A DNA stretch of 64,000 nt, taken from NCBI GenBank assembly GCA_001949185.1, contig BDGG01000013.1, forward strand, positions 817,226 to 881,225, given 5' to 3'. Shown piece by piece: positions 1-20,999 of the stretch. The number at the start of each line of letters is the position of its first letter. The first letter of the stretch is position 1. A program made the position numbers and the translations under genes. The notes beneath the pieces are model-generated. The model made no database searches. It was not told the origin of the DNA and saw nothing but the letters and a program-made list of their open reading frames with translations. Source of the DNA: Ramazzottius varieornatus (taxonomy: Eukaryota > Tardigrada > Eutardigrada > Parachela > Ramazzottiidae).

Positions 1-2392
1 TGGTCTCTGAGGAAATGTCGATGAAAATCGAAAACTTTCTTTGACTTACCGGAAACAGTAAAGGTGTTCAGAAGTACATTTACTTCGTTTTTACTGCCGG
101 TGACTCCATGCTATCCATGATACAAGGACCAGTAGACACCCCAAGAACTTAGTGGTGCTATACGGGGTAGACAATGACTCCGCTCTTTCAGGATTTTCTC
201 CAGCTCCAGGGAGGGGTTCATAGCACCACTTCCTGCTCTTTATAGTAAGCCAAGAGACATACCGTTCAGGTAAAAGCATCAAAACGAAGACCGGCGTCTG
301 ATCGTCCTGACAGTTTCCTCGTGAGTCTCTCGTAGAGCGGACTGTTTACTTCGGACGAAATCGCGGACATGACACTCTACTTGGCGAACGGAAGCAAGTA
401 CAACGGCAAACCACCTTTGGGCCGACGAGCACCTCCAGTCGTCAGCTCCAAGACCACGGCGTAAGTTGATACGTGCGAAGTGTTTGTGGTAGGCGACTAA
501 AATGTGCCGGTTCGACATGCTCTTTACTTACAGTGTCCGCGTGCGTTCGCCCGATGGTCGATTGTTCGACATTCAGTGGGATCTACTGGAGGTTGCCCTG
601 AACGGGAAGTAAGTGAAAGCGAGTTGAGGTCTAAGATGCTCAGTTTTGTTTTTGAAGTCATATCGCATCGGTCTACGGCTCTGTTTTAGGTCTGCTACAT
701 GCGGGTGTGACTGTAATGCGGAACCGAAGATGCGTTGCGAGTTTCAGAAGCAACAACTAGCTACTGCCAACAAGCACAGCTGTGACCCATACCATCGAGG
801 AGGATACCATGGTGAGGCGCGCGGATTGGTTCCACAGTTGCAGTGAAAACCTCGGCTGCGTGAGTGCCATGATTCGCTTACGGGAATCTTTTCTACAGTT
901 TTCTTTTTCGTGTTTCTTGTTGAGTGCTCTTCTGGTCTGTCACTTCGAAACAACATTGGACGCTGTCAGCATTGTTTTCAGTTCCTATTCCGTGGGGTTG
1001 TAATCTTCTTCTCGACGTGGTCGCCGTTTTCACCGAGTTACAATTGGATGTCATGGCGGACCTTTCCGTGCGAAGAGCTTCGCCTGAGTCTGACTCTGAC
1101 ACTCTGACACTCTGACACCGCGTAGGACAATTGTGCTCGGAGAGGTCAAGGGTCACTACAAAAATGGAGCAAGGTCAGGGTCAAGTGCTTGGCCTACGGT
1201 CAGACCAGTGGTCACGTTAAGGTCGCACCTTTTATGCTCTGATTGGCTACTTTTGTGAACTATTTTTTAATCGCCAGAAAAGTCCCAAAATTACCTGCAT
1301 GCACGTGATAGTGTTCCAGGAAACTTTCGATTATTTTCCAGTGCAGAATCGTCATCTTTAAAAGATTACACCCACAGCTGGGTGAGAAGTTTCACAGACC
1401 AAATTAATATACTCTTACTTAGAAGTCAAACTCATCGTAGTATACAGAAGATTTTTGTTTTCCCCTACACCAATTTAATCCACTTATGTCGCCCGGGCAT
1501 AGTCTTTTTTCAACGGTACTGGATTTACTGGTACTCGTTAGCACAGCAAGCAGAGTAACCAGAAACTATTGGTGCGCGAAAGTCTAAAGGCCTGAAGATT
1601 TTCCTGGTTCGATTCATCTGACTGAGATTCTTGTTTGATGTTCCAATCATTTTCGTTTGTTCCAGCAAAGCGCGAGTTAACCCACGCTCTTTGTGATGAG
1701 TGATTACTGTGGAAGGCTGATGCAAACCGTCGCTGTTTGATCAAATAAAAGTCGAAAAGTTGAGATAATGACGCAGCCTTATCTGGCGCACACATCTTTC
1801 GTGAATGATAGGCCTCGCGTACACGCCGTACACGCAGTGCGACTGTGAAACTCGAATCCCATCTCACTGGCGCAATTACGAGAATTTCAGTTCTTTACAG
1901 TTAATGCAGTATTGTGGCCTAATTAGTGAATCAAAGAGGTCAGGATGCCGCGGCCCAATTTTTCGTGATCTTTGACGACTCCGAGCACCATTGGGCCATT
2001 AGCGTAGGACGTCATCTCACCTGCGTTATTACAGCGACTGGATTGATTCTTGATTAGTGCAGTCCAAATTACGATAGAACGTCTTTTCATTAATTTTTCT
2101 GCTCCATTTTGATTTTGTTGATCTCAACGACATTCTTATCGCTGGTCTGCGTGTCAAAGGTTGGCTGCTCGTGCAAGAAGTGGCATCACGGTACCGTCTT
2201 GGCGTTGGCCGTTCGAGGGACCGTGTGACGGCTTGCGATCCAGAGACGGAATGAGACGTCGAAGGAATCTGGGAGTATGCTACCATCAATTCCCGCTACA
2301 ATTCTTGGGTCTGGACTCTTGGAGCTGTCCTCCGTGATATTTGATTAGATTCCCGCTTGGAAATCGGCGATTGGGAAAAGTGAACCATAACC
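1..2392. other. Upstream non-coding stretch before the ABCC gene
   Basis: No convincing gene is seen here. Open frames up to about 109 codons exist on the minus strand (1538-1867, 2029-2289), but they have no recognisable domain and no splice-supported extension. A small tandem repeat of an 8-base unit (TCTGACAC) lies at about 1095-1118. The only signal that stands out is the cluster of nuclear-receptor-type half-sites at 1143-1214, listed separately. The stretch presumably contains the promoter and 5' UTR of the ABCC gene. Confidence 0.5.
1143..1214 (+). promoter_or_regulatory. Cluster of AGGTCA-type nuclear receptor half-sites
   Basis: Six hexamers of the AGGTCA class, all on the plus strand, lie within about 70 bases. 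AGGTCA-A-GGGTCA at 1143-1155 is a direct repeat spaced by one base (DR1). AGGTCAGGGTCA at 1172-1183 is a direct repeat with no spacer. CGGTCA (about 1198) and TGGTCA (about 1209) follow. DR1 elements are bound by RXR/HNF4-type receptors in animals. The cluster is about 1.2 kb upstream of an MRP-type efflux transporter, a class often controlled by nuclear receptors. Function here is inference; short motifs can occur by chance. Confidence 0.35.
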
Positions 2393-11095
<8,703 letters not shown>

Positions 11096-11529
11096 ATTTT
11101 GAACTTGTTGGAATTTCTGAAGGGTGAAAGGCCGACTTCCGTTCTGTTACTTTTTTGGAAATTTCCTCCTGGCTTTTAGTGGATATTTAGTTTGTTGATA
11201 TTTTAGAAGCGCCTATTAGGAACATGGAATTTGGATTTTATTATCAGTACCATGCCTTTGTTTGCCTTTCTCCGACTGTGAATTTTTCGGACGCACCTCT
11301 ACAATGGTTTCATGTGATTTTCCTCTAATTGCTCAATATTCCGCAATTTTTTGTTTTTGCCGAAAGTACTGCGGATAAACTGGAGCTTCGAAGCAAGCTC
11401 TGGGTATTTGACGGGACACTGTAACCGAAAGAGCTGTGAAGATGACTGTAGAAAAGTGCGAGTAGTGACGGCTGGTATCGTGCCGTTGTCTCAAAGGGAA
11501 AACTCTAGTTATTTTTTCGAATCAGGAAA
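11096..11529. other. Intergenic space between convergent ABCC and class B GPCR genes
   Basis: The two genes converge here with only about 430 bp between their stop codons, so 3' UTRs probably fill most of the stretch. A/T-rich runs are present, but I see no distinct structure or additional gene. Confidence 0.5.
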
Positions 11530-14500
11530 TCAAACCATTACGACGGGAATCTGATTTTTCGAATTCATACGAGACAACCGAATGGATTCTGCGTCCATCG
11601 GTGGGCCGTTCCGCCGGAGAGCTTTCTTGACATTGAGTAAATACTGGTATTCGTTGCTGTTGCCCCGGAAGTTCCTGACGTCCAGGTTGCGGGTGAAGGA
11701 GGACAAGTCCGCTTCGAGGTGGTCGCCCTCTCGCTGACGTGAGGTTTCGTAGCAGCCCAAGGCTGATAGCTTGCGATGACAGTGGAACTTGAGTATCCCG
11801 CGGACTTGCCGGTTACAAAAGCAGTACATCACCGAGACAAAGAAACCCTGAGAGGAAACCAGCACAGCTGTAATGAGCTGGAATACCGTCCGAGTTGTCC
11901 CGCGTTCGGAAGGCTGAACGATAACCAACAAATACGTCAAACCTGACGAAAAAACCAGTCCATTATACAGCACAGCTTTTTCGAATTGCAATAGAAATGC
12001 CGCCGAACTGAATTTGTTCTTTTTCTACAGTTTAGAATGGGAAAGCAATGCTCAGCTTACCGAGTAGTGGCATCAAAATGAGGAAACTTCGGACGCCGCG
12101 GCCGACTTGTGAGGACGCTGTGGCGTTGGTACTGTTGCGACTGTTTCTGGTACTGCTAGGTCGGCGGCTGATCTTTTGCAGAATCGTATGCAGTCTGTCC
12201 AGGAATAACAATCAATGCAGTGAACGAAGGCAGTGGCAGCGGACTGCGTGAAGTCGAACTTACGCGGTAATGAGGAGGACCAGATTGATCTGCAGCGGGA
12301 AGGGTACATGTGAATGCATGAGGGCGTGACCAAATTGCACCTTTTATTAAGTGGAAACGTATTTTGGGAACTTACGGCGAGGACCGTGAGGATAGGTGCG
12401 ATGAAGATGTAGTTGTATCCGGAAAGAACTTTGAGCCAGTCCGCGTGGTCGTCGAAGAAAATCTTGACCACCGCCCATGTGGACGTGATGATGACTGGAA
12501 CCACTGAATTTATAATGGATTGTTCAGTGACACTGACCAGAAAAAATTGTAGCCAAATGATGGGCGGTCCTACGTTCACCTTGCTATTCGGTACTGTTCA
12601 GAATATTGTCGAAAAAAATAAAAAGCGTATCAAAAGCATATCAAAAGCATAAAAAGCATAGAAAGCATGAAAAGCATAAAACGCTCAACTGATCGATTCA
12701 ATTAGCTACAGTATATCGAAAACTAACAGACTATCATTTAAGGCAGTTCTAAATTTGGTGGGTGAATTCTGTTAATATAATTGAGCAGAAATTATATTAC
12801 CCCATCCAAGTACTGCGAAAGGCCAGTACGTCAATTGCTCCAGCTTATGAGGTCGGAAGAGAATGCATGTCATGAAGATGCCTTCACACAAAGCCCAGAA
12901 GAAGGTCGTCATGTCGCAGTATGTGAAGGCGATGATCATTCCACGTAGTACCGGCTAAGGAAACAGCGGTAAAGTTACTTGTCCAACACGGAAATGAATA
13001 GTACTCCTGCGCGGCAGATCGACATTACCGGTACGACGGTAACAACATCGGCTTGGTTGGGGTCGACCGGAAGATCATCCATGTGCAGCGTCATCACAAC
13101 CCAGGCAATGGCCGACAGTACGTAGGTCATGATCAGGTTGAGATGAATGACGTTGCGCAGACTACAGAGGGATCGAAAGCGCAGGTAGATCAGGAGGGCC
13201 AACAGGCAGGAGGCAGTGGACAAGGAGTATCCGCAGTAGTGCAGAATGGTAGTCAACAGGTTCAAGGCGTTTGCCAACTACAAGGAAAACCATTAGGGAA
13301 GTAGCATCAATAACGCCTGAGCTGGATGTTACTCTGCGTCATAAAGCGCTCAGTTGCGGAAGTCCCTTAAGCGTCAAGCCGTTAACCGGTGAAGTATTCT
13401 GGTAAATCGGTCATCAATTTGAATTCTGGATCAACACTTTAGTTCTCCGCTTTTCTGGATACACGGGATCGTAGTCCCAAAACGTAATCATGTTCGGGAC
13501 CAAGTCTGCTGAAATCTAGACTCCGGTTGTGGCAGAGTGGATTGGCCTTGAAAATAATTCACTGTTGACCTCGACAAGTGAGTTCGCGCAGATCGTTATT
13601 TCAGGTGGCGAACTATCACACTGTTTTTGGCAGTGGGCGTGCGCCACTCGGAGAAAGATTTGAGTGGATAAATTTCCAGACGTCTCAGTTTGCGAAAGCG
13701 TCCTCTGAATTTTGCTCAATATGGGTAATATCGATTGTGCCAGCCATATTTTGTACAAGATGCGGATCTGCTCGGCAGTTGGTTGTTGGGAACTTCCGGT
13801 CTTCTCCTGGGACATTTTCTTCTACCTGGTTGCCATCGAGTTCAGCGCCGGTGTCGACCGCCAGACGGTGATCAATACAATCACTGTAGTTGTTGAAGGA
13901 GGACCAGCTCCCATTGGCGTAGCATTCTCGTGAGGCGGTTGCTGTAACCAACGAAAGAAAAAAAACACGAAATCAATCAGCTGATGACAGAAAAGTACGC
14001 ACTACTGCCTCCTCGGCGATTAACTTGCTACTGAGATTAATCCCGAGGGAATCGACTGAATCGAGTCCGACAAGCTGACGATTGCTGCCAGGCTTGAATG
14101 ATACGGTGAAGTTTGTGCGTCACGCTCCGTTGCCAGCTTCTTTTCACAGAAAAGATTTCGCTGTAGATAAGGGAAGTGATTTCAGAGCCGGGAGCTTACC
14201 GTTGGTTGTGTAGACGTAGCTTATTCCATTGAGCTCCTTAAGGCAAGGCACCAAGGCGAAGGACCCGGCAGAAACTGGCGGCCAGCAGGAAGCTATGTTC
14301 ATATCCGCTGGGCAGAATGTCTCACCTTTGGAAAAAAGAAGGCAGGAGATTCAGACAGGCCAAATGCCGATTTATGGGATTAGTTCAGAAACGATGAAAG
14401 TGATGGTACTCTACTCCTATGTGTTGAATGCGTTCGATCCTGACCTATGGCAAGCTGGCCAGTGATCTCGCGATGGTCTTTTCCCCAAGTCACGCATTTC

Positions 14501-15056
14501 CCCTGTTATTGTCTGGTTACGTGTGCCACTTACAATACCATTATCCGGAGGCTGTTTGCCGGCTTCCCATATTTTATAAATATCTTACCGTGGCTGAAAT
14601 TCCTACGTTCCTTCCGCGCGTCAGACTAGAGCAAGGTCGTGAGCCTGTGGCTTACGTTTTAGACTAGAGCTTTTCATATGTTCGCCAACGGAATGCAAGA
14701 AGCTTGATTCGCAGATTTTGAAAACTTTTAACCGTGAAAAAGGCTTGACACTGGAAAATTCCGGATAACTGTTGATTTCGTAGGTGTGTGAAATGTGTTG
14801 AACATCAACCTGATGGGTGTATCGCTTGCTGTTCAATTGGCAATAAAGTTCACTCAACATGTAGCAAAGGACACCATGAAGAAAGCCAAGTGGTGCGTAA
14901 GTAAAATTGATAGTGCGTACCATCATTGACAAGACGCTTGGTTGCTTCGGCGTAAAGCTCGCTGCACATTTGGGAGAGTTCCAAGTCCGGTTCTAAGCTG
15001 TCGTGACAGGAGTTGTTCTTGCCGTCGCACAGATCGACAGCGGCGATGTGAGCCAT
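11530..15056 (-). CDS. Secretin-family (class B) neuropeptide/hormone GPCR, 9 exons
   Basis: A GT-AG model with consistent phases gives about 506 residues. Exons (minus strand): 14921-15056, 14200-14325, 13826-13941, 12990-13277, 12801-12954, 12376-12503, 12264-12289, 12061-12194, 11530-11942. The hormone-receptor domain carries ETFCPADMNIASCWPP, PCLKELNG and RECYANGSWSSFNNYSDC with the expected cysteines and WP. TM1 begins LHYCGYSLSTASCLLALLI. TM3-4 includes CDMTTFFWALCEGIF and FAVLGWGVPV. TM7 to tail reads LTYLLVIVQP and SSQGFFVSVMYCFCNRQVRG, hallmarks of the family (the QGFFVSxxYCF..(N)xEVR region). It likely couples to Gs/Gq. The ligand class (CRF/DH44, calcitonin/DH31, PDF) is not resolved. 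Oddities are a 26-nt micro-exon in TM6 and about nine extra residues before TM3. The apparent N-terminus lacks an obvious signal peptide, so an upstream exon may be missing. Confidence 0.88.
12609..12680 (+). repeat. A-rich microsatellite-like tandem (unit about AAAAGCATA)
   Basis: Six to eight imperfect copies of a 9-base unit of the type AAAAGCATA lie in an intron of the class B GPCR gene. Simple sequence; no function inferred. Confidence 0.75.
13570..13683. repeat. Hairpin repeat (GTGGCGCAC family), single diverged unit
   Basis: AGATCGTTATTTCAGGTGGCG at the left and GCGTGCGCCACTCGGAGAAA at the right enclose a 25-base loop. It lies in an intron of the class B GPCR gene, so the family is not confined to ABCC. 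Confidence 0.65.
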
Positions 15057-18000
15057 CTTAATTCCCTCCGCACAACAAAAAATGACCTTCGGTATGCCGG
15101 ATTACACAGTGGAAAACATGTTGGGGATGTTATGCAACATGCGAATACATCCGTCAATCAAGCGGAACAATAAGGGTGATGATTTGCTCCAGTCGGCAGA
15201 GTGTCAAATGTGATCACTAATCACCACCGGCGCAACAACGTGGAGTAATGGTCACTAGAGACCCCGCGAACACCTGACTTCCGTTGGAGTAATTACCAAC
15301 GAGACACCCGTTGACAAGTTGAGAAGTTTACCGCCCAAAGTCAGTCAAGCTGAAGTAAATTTGACCTCAGATAAGCCGATGTACACGTTAGACTGTGAAC
15401 AAGAATACACAGTTTTACGATCAGAAAAGCGTCTTGGCTAGAAAAGAAGGATAAACGAAACCACCCGAACAGCGTGCTCGGAAAATGCCTTGGATTACCT
15501 GAACCCGGAAGTCTGTTCATTGTTCGACTTTTCTTGGAAGGTTCTCTAATAATATTTTTGCAAGACGACGTCAAGATGATACGCATATCCAGTATCATCC
15601 GCAAATATTTCTAGTGAAAGCACGATTGCCGAGTTGACATAAAAAGCAACAGTTGCGGTATCGGATTCATTGGCTGATGTCAACCAGAATAAAGACCAAG
15701 TTACTGTAAGTCGGTAACTGATGAGCCGGAAGAATAATATTATCCCAAGAATATCTCCCCATCATGGTTGAATCTCAAAGAGTATACGGGCTCGGTACAA
15801 CGAAGATTCGAAGCTGAAATTGACAGGCGGTAGCAGATGAATGACAACGTAATGGTGTTTGTGCATTGCTTCAGGCGGGATCAGACAATACTCCAGCACA
15901 ACTTGTGGTTATCCCAGTACGTCATCACACTCCAGGCTTGATAAAACTCATCGAACGGTACACCGAGCTTGTCCCCGAAAGTTCCAGCTGGAAATTACGA
16001 TTCGGCTACTTCATCGGGGAAAAACATGACACAGCAAAGTGGTATGCAATTATGCAAATTATAATTACAGACAAGAAAGCAAACGAACCATGATCTTCCG
16101 GCTGCAGTCAATATGTTACCCCTGATCATGAAGAACCATAAGAAGCCATAGCCTGTACTGCACAGACAAGAAAGAAGGGACCTGGAAAGTCGCAGGCTCC
16201 AAGTTGGACGGAAGTAATAATCAGTGAACACAAGATGCCAATCGGCCAAGTATCCCACTTCGGGTCCATATCCGCTGTGCATTGCCAAAGCGGATATGTC
16301 ATGTAGCTTGTTTCAGCATGTAGGCTATAAATGGACCGCCTTTTCCATCTCCACTGTGGAGCACAGTGTGAAGAGTTGATGATGTACAGATCTGCGCTGT
16401 TGATACTCCTTACTGACGTCTAGAATAAACTATCGGTGTCCTGAAGGACAACATGGACGTGTCGAGAACATTTACTCCCACCATCAACACACAATGCATT
16501 ACCACACGAAACTACAGGAAGTCCTTGTTCCTATTAATCTTGCTCTTGTTCAAGGACCAATGAAACTAAAACTAGACAAAATCTGTGAATGGGCCAATTC
16601 TTTAACACATTGTTGTCGACTTTAGGTTGTTCACAACAGGTCCATGTCGCCGCTTGGTTGGAATGCAACATTGACGTGACCCGTCACATGTCATCCTGGT
16701 AAATGTGGCGATGTTTTCACGGTAGATTTTTGTTCCGGCCGAGAATGTCTGTGTTACTGTATTACGTATTTAGCAAGACATTCGGTCGACAGTGGAATAT
16801 CTTAGTGATGGCGTGACTCGCTGTAGGAACCTTTTCCTTGTGTGCAACCCCGGTGATGCTTCCGGCATCTGAGCTTGACTCCGTGTTGAACTTGAAAACA
16901 CGATGGTAGGTATCCAATGACTCGCAGGAAGCCCGTTTGAATTACTAACAGCAGGATGTCGCATTGCGTGCTCACAGGGCTTCCTCCTCTGGATCTCCTG
17001 ATTTATGAGGCTGGATTGCTCCAAACACTCTGCATCACTCACGCAACCGCTCTTCGGGTGGTCATTCAGAAAATTTTTGGATGCAGTAGGCGGTGAGTAT
17101 GTTCATTGTTGTCATCGCTGTGAAATGAAGCGGAACGATGTATTAAAGACAATCACCACCGGAATTTTGCCGCTTTTTCAAAGCTGAGAAGGCATCTCAC
17201 TGTTCCACGTACAGCGTGCGGGGAGTCCGTTGTATGGAAAGCACGCTTACTGTAGCTATGTATGTAAGTAGTGCAAGGGTTGGTTTGTAAGAGTACAGTC
17301 CGGTCGCCTGAGAAGTGGACACTATTTTTCAATTTCAAAAATGCTAAATCAGGGCAACCACAAGAGCTCGCCACTTTCGATTGTTTCTTCGTTCGTTCAC
17401 GCAACACAAGCAATTGTTTGTGTTGCATTCACTTTTTGTTCTCTGTTCAAAGTATCGAACTTAATATCGCACCCTGTCTTTATCAGACGAGCAGCGGAGA
17501 TTCAGGAAGACGTTTTCGGATTGAGGAGTTGTTCGACAGACGGAGATCCAATGGAGTACATCTTGCAGATAACCAGCGAACAACGAAAGGCACTTCCGGT
17601 GGAGGCTTATAACGGACAAATCCCTGTCCAGAATACTGGACTCGCTTACCACGGAAATGGCTTCGTGGTAAGGGAGTCCAGCTATGGCGGATGGTCAGTG
17701 GTTGACGGCTCGGCTATGCGAAACTGCTTTCGAAAATCTGGCGCCTTTCACATGGTGGAGAAGGATAGATCGATTTTCTCTCATAATAATTGTTAGTGAA
17801 CTCTTGAAGTCACGTGATCGCGTTGAACAAACATTGAGCATCAAGGGTCGCTTTGAAGATCAGACAGCAGAATGTCCGGTCTAAAGTTATGAATTTTTGA
17901 GCGAAGGATTAGGGGGGATCGGTTTTTTCTTGTAGGCAGTGTAGAACGCATTCGTACTACAGGTGCTGAAGTATGACTTGTCCCCTTTGCCTCTGCCGAA

Positions 18001-19502
18001 GTTTACATTTTTTCTGACGCCATACCTCAATCTTTTCGATCAAATTGTACAGTCATACTGGCACGGAACTCCAGAGATCTTTTTGAGAGACATTTCGTTC
18101 CATTGCTGCAAAAGCCTGGCAGAAGAGGGGCAATAATCTTCGTCACGCCACTTTTCAAAGCCACTTCCGGTAAAATTGGTTTATCTCGCTGGAGAAGGTC
18201 CAGTGTCTTGAGCAGGTGATAATCTGTTAGCAGGAGGATCCTACTATAAGAAGCCTGAATGGGAAATACCAGTTCCTATTTCTGCAGTTTTGCGGAAGTG
18301 TTTTGCTCAGAGTGCACTCCGAAGAGAACATGCAACAGTAGTAAGTCCAATCCGTGAATTAATTTCGTCTGTTCGACGCGAAGGTTTCCATAAATGGGTT
18401 TTGTCAAATAAGATTCCCTTTTTTCGCGAGAATTCTGAATCCTGCTTTTTCGACGTGAAGTTGTAGAGAAAAATCAGGCTATCGCATGGAATCAACTGTC
18501 ACGAAATGACATGACTAGATTTGGAGAAATGAATTTCCAAAATTTTCACCTCTGCAGCATTTTGGATTGGGCAATTCCACCAACCTTTTACGGCTTCCTT
18601 AGCTACACGCATGACGTCATCGCACGCGTGAAGTCTGACCCAGTACAGACATCAGTTGCTGCCTACTCCCCAGGCAATGCTTCGCGCGTACGCTGACGTC
18701 ACGCGTAGTCTATAAAGCAGTAGTAACTGGACCCCAATCTTTTTCCTTCCATAACTTTTCTACTCGTTGTCGGACAGGACTTCTGTTACGTATGTTCGAT
18801 AGACCATTAAACTCTCTACAAACCTGCATGAGCGCGGTCAGTCAAATACCTAAACGCAAGATCTAAAAATGCATCTCCTGAACAATCGGGTGTGACACGA
18901 TCGGTCAACACATTGTCGTCCACTTTCGATTTCAGTCTTCCGACTTTTGAATGAAAAATCCTCCAGAAAGAAAACGATCAAGCCGATACCTCACGATAAA
19001 ACTGTTAGGTGTTTCATTGCCGAACACGGATCGTATTTTGTCGGCGGTGCGAGATGCTTTCCTGCCTCGAAAAAATTGAAACACCAAACTCCCCGAAATT
19101 AAAATTATGGATGACTCCGTCGAAATAATTCCTGGCGCACTTCAGAGCTAAGAAACCTGAATCAATAAAGTGTCAAACCAGGGACGAGAGTTGATAGACT
19201 GACACGAGAAAATGTTCAAAACGAGAGGACGAGGGAGAGCAGAACTATGAATTTTCGAAGTCAAGATGTTTAAGGGGGACAAGTAATATTTCCGCACCTG
19301 ATACACTCGCGAAATACATTCGACTAGCATTTTTGCACTGCTAATCTCCGGGTGGTGTCTGTGTCTCACGCGGATGCTGAAATCCCCGAAAATGCACTGC
19401 ATCCGATGCATCTATCTGATGCATCTTGGAAGTACAGTATCGAAGCAATCGTTTCAGAAAGAAATGTCGTACCCGACTGACCATGACGTCATTGATCGTA
19501 TA
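15057..19502. other. Long intergenic stretch without a convincing gene
   Basis: The largest open frame is 17341-17796 on the plus strand (151 codons). It contains no motif I recognise, and no splice-linked neighbours were found. A 97-codon minus-strand frame (15995-16288) is hydrophobic but unsupported. Apart from the inverted-repeat element at 18606-18712, I see no organised structure. Confidence 0.4.
18606..18712. mobile_element. Inverted-repeat element related to MITE family 1 subterminal sequence
   Basis: ACGCATGACGTCATCGCACG, continuing CGTGAAG, is mirrored about 60 bases on by CTTCGCGCGTACGCTGACGTCACGCGT; about 23 of 27 positions pair. The core GTCATCGCACGCGTGAAG closely resembles the subterminal region of the MITE at 8441-8587 (GTCATCGTACGCGTGAAAG). 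It is probably a degenerate relative. No coding sequence. Confidence 0.55.
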
Positions 19503-20380
19503 CACTGAGCCCCATAATTATCTGACCACCCCCATTTTTTCAGAATTTCATAACTTATTTCGCTCTAACCCGATTTTGATTTTTCGAACGTCCTTATGGA
19601 GATCAGTGTCTCATCTTCACGACCACGTAATTTTCGTATGAATCAATCAGCAAATCAACTGGCAGTCTCATCCCTACAAACACCTAAAACTGCCTTGTTT
19701 TCAGAGTTGCGGGTGCCAGCCATCAGATAGCACATTTATGGTTGTTGTTGTTATATAACTCCAACATTAAGCTTTCAAGTAAACCCATGTGAGAATTTTT
19801 GAAACTCTGCGGAAAAAGTTTCGTTGACATACCTACATGCATCTTTTGCCGCATGAAACGCGCTACTTCATGGTTACCTTTCGATGTCTTCCGTTTCGAC
19901 TGACCGAATGACTCTAACTACAAAGTCTGATTATCTTCATGACATATGTCACCATTTGGACGTAACTTGGCCATCAAGGATCTCGAAGACAAGGCGTCGT
20001 GAATATGCACCACCGAAAATAACCGAGAATACTTCCTGGTTGACACGACAACACAGCTTTTTCTGCATATCTGCAAAAGTTTCCCACATGGGCTTACTTG
20101 AAAGCTTGATGTTGGGGCTACGTAATAGTAAGAAGCATGATGTGCTGTCTGCTGGCTAGCTCCCGCAACTCGGAGCCGAAAACAAGGCAGTTTCAGGTGT
20201 TCGTAGAGATGGTACTGCCAGTTGATTTGCTGATTGATTCATACGGAAGTCACGTGGTCGTAAAGATCAAACACTGCTCTCTATAAAGACGTTCAGAATA
20301 TCAAAGACGGGTCAGTGCAAAATTAGTTATGAAGTTTTGAAATAATAATGGGGGTGGACAGATAAATATGGGACTCAGTG
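19503..20380. mobile_element. Tc1/mariner-like foldback element with arms of about 340 bp
   Basis: The element starts CACTGAGCCCCATAATTATC and ends with the mirror of CACTGAGTCCCATATTTATC. TA dinucleotides flank both ends (19501-19502, 20381-20382), consistent with a TA target duplication. The arms pair, with mismatches, for roughly 340 bases: the left arm through about 19840, the right arm from about 20040. About 200 bases remain in the middle. No transposase frame is visible, so this is a non-autonomous element. Superfamily assignment rests on the TA duplication and terminal sequence, without a search. Confidence 0.8.
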
Positions 20381-20821
20381 TAGCTTACTGCATACTGCAG
20401 TAACCAGCAGGTACCACGGGATCCGTGGCCGATAACAGGACAAATGCCTACTGGTTGAAACCATCAAACCTAGTACTTGAAACTGTCGATCGGTTGTAAC
20501 ATACGTGCCACGTTTTGTGCCGTAGGCTATTCAGTCAAACACTATTCATGGCCCACGGTGCAAAACATAGCACGTACGTCCCAATGATCGGTAGTTTGAA
20601 GTACGTGGGCAAAATGAAACGTCAAAACGAAAGGAGAACCTGCAACGGACCTGGGGTGATTCGACGTGGAGCAAGCGAGCCAGCTCCCAGAATTACCTGC
20701 TTCACAATGGGCCATTCTCTATACAGTAATACCCCTACCAAGTGTGCTCGGGCCCACTGTAGGCGTGTCCATTTCCTGGCGTATCCTTTTGGCGACGCCC
20801 CAAATAATCCGTTTGGGTGAC

Positions 20822-20991
20822 TAGCGCTGGCAAAAGTACGATAAAGTTCGATACGATATTTTTCGATACAATATCGGCGGATATTTTATTGCGGTCTTCG
20901 ATATTCATTCGGTATTAATATTTCGATACGATATATTTCGATACGATATATTTCGATACGATATCGATATACCGTATTGTTACCAGCACTA
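20822..20991. mobile_element. hAT-type MITE, 170 bp, with exact 8-bp target site duplication
   Basis: The ends TAGCGCTGGCAAAAGTACGA and its mirror TAGTGCTGGTAACAATACGG form imperfect terminal inverted repeats. The octamer TGGGTGAC flanks the element exactly on both sides (20814-20821 and 20992-20999). The interior is a string of CGATAT/TTTCGATACGATATA repeats. An 8-bp duplication and these termini are typical of hAT non-autonomous elements. Confidence 0.9.
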
Positions 20992-20999
20992 TGGGTGAC

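Noticed and set aside
17341-17796. 151-codon open frame as a gene
   Set aside because: No recognisable motif, no splice partners and no signal peptide; length alone is not convincing in this amount of sequence.
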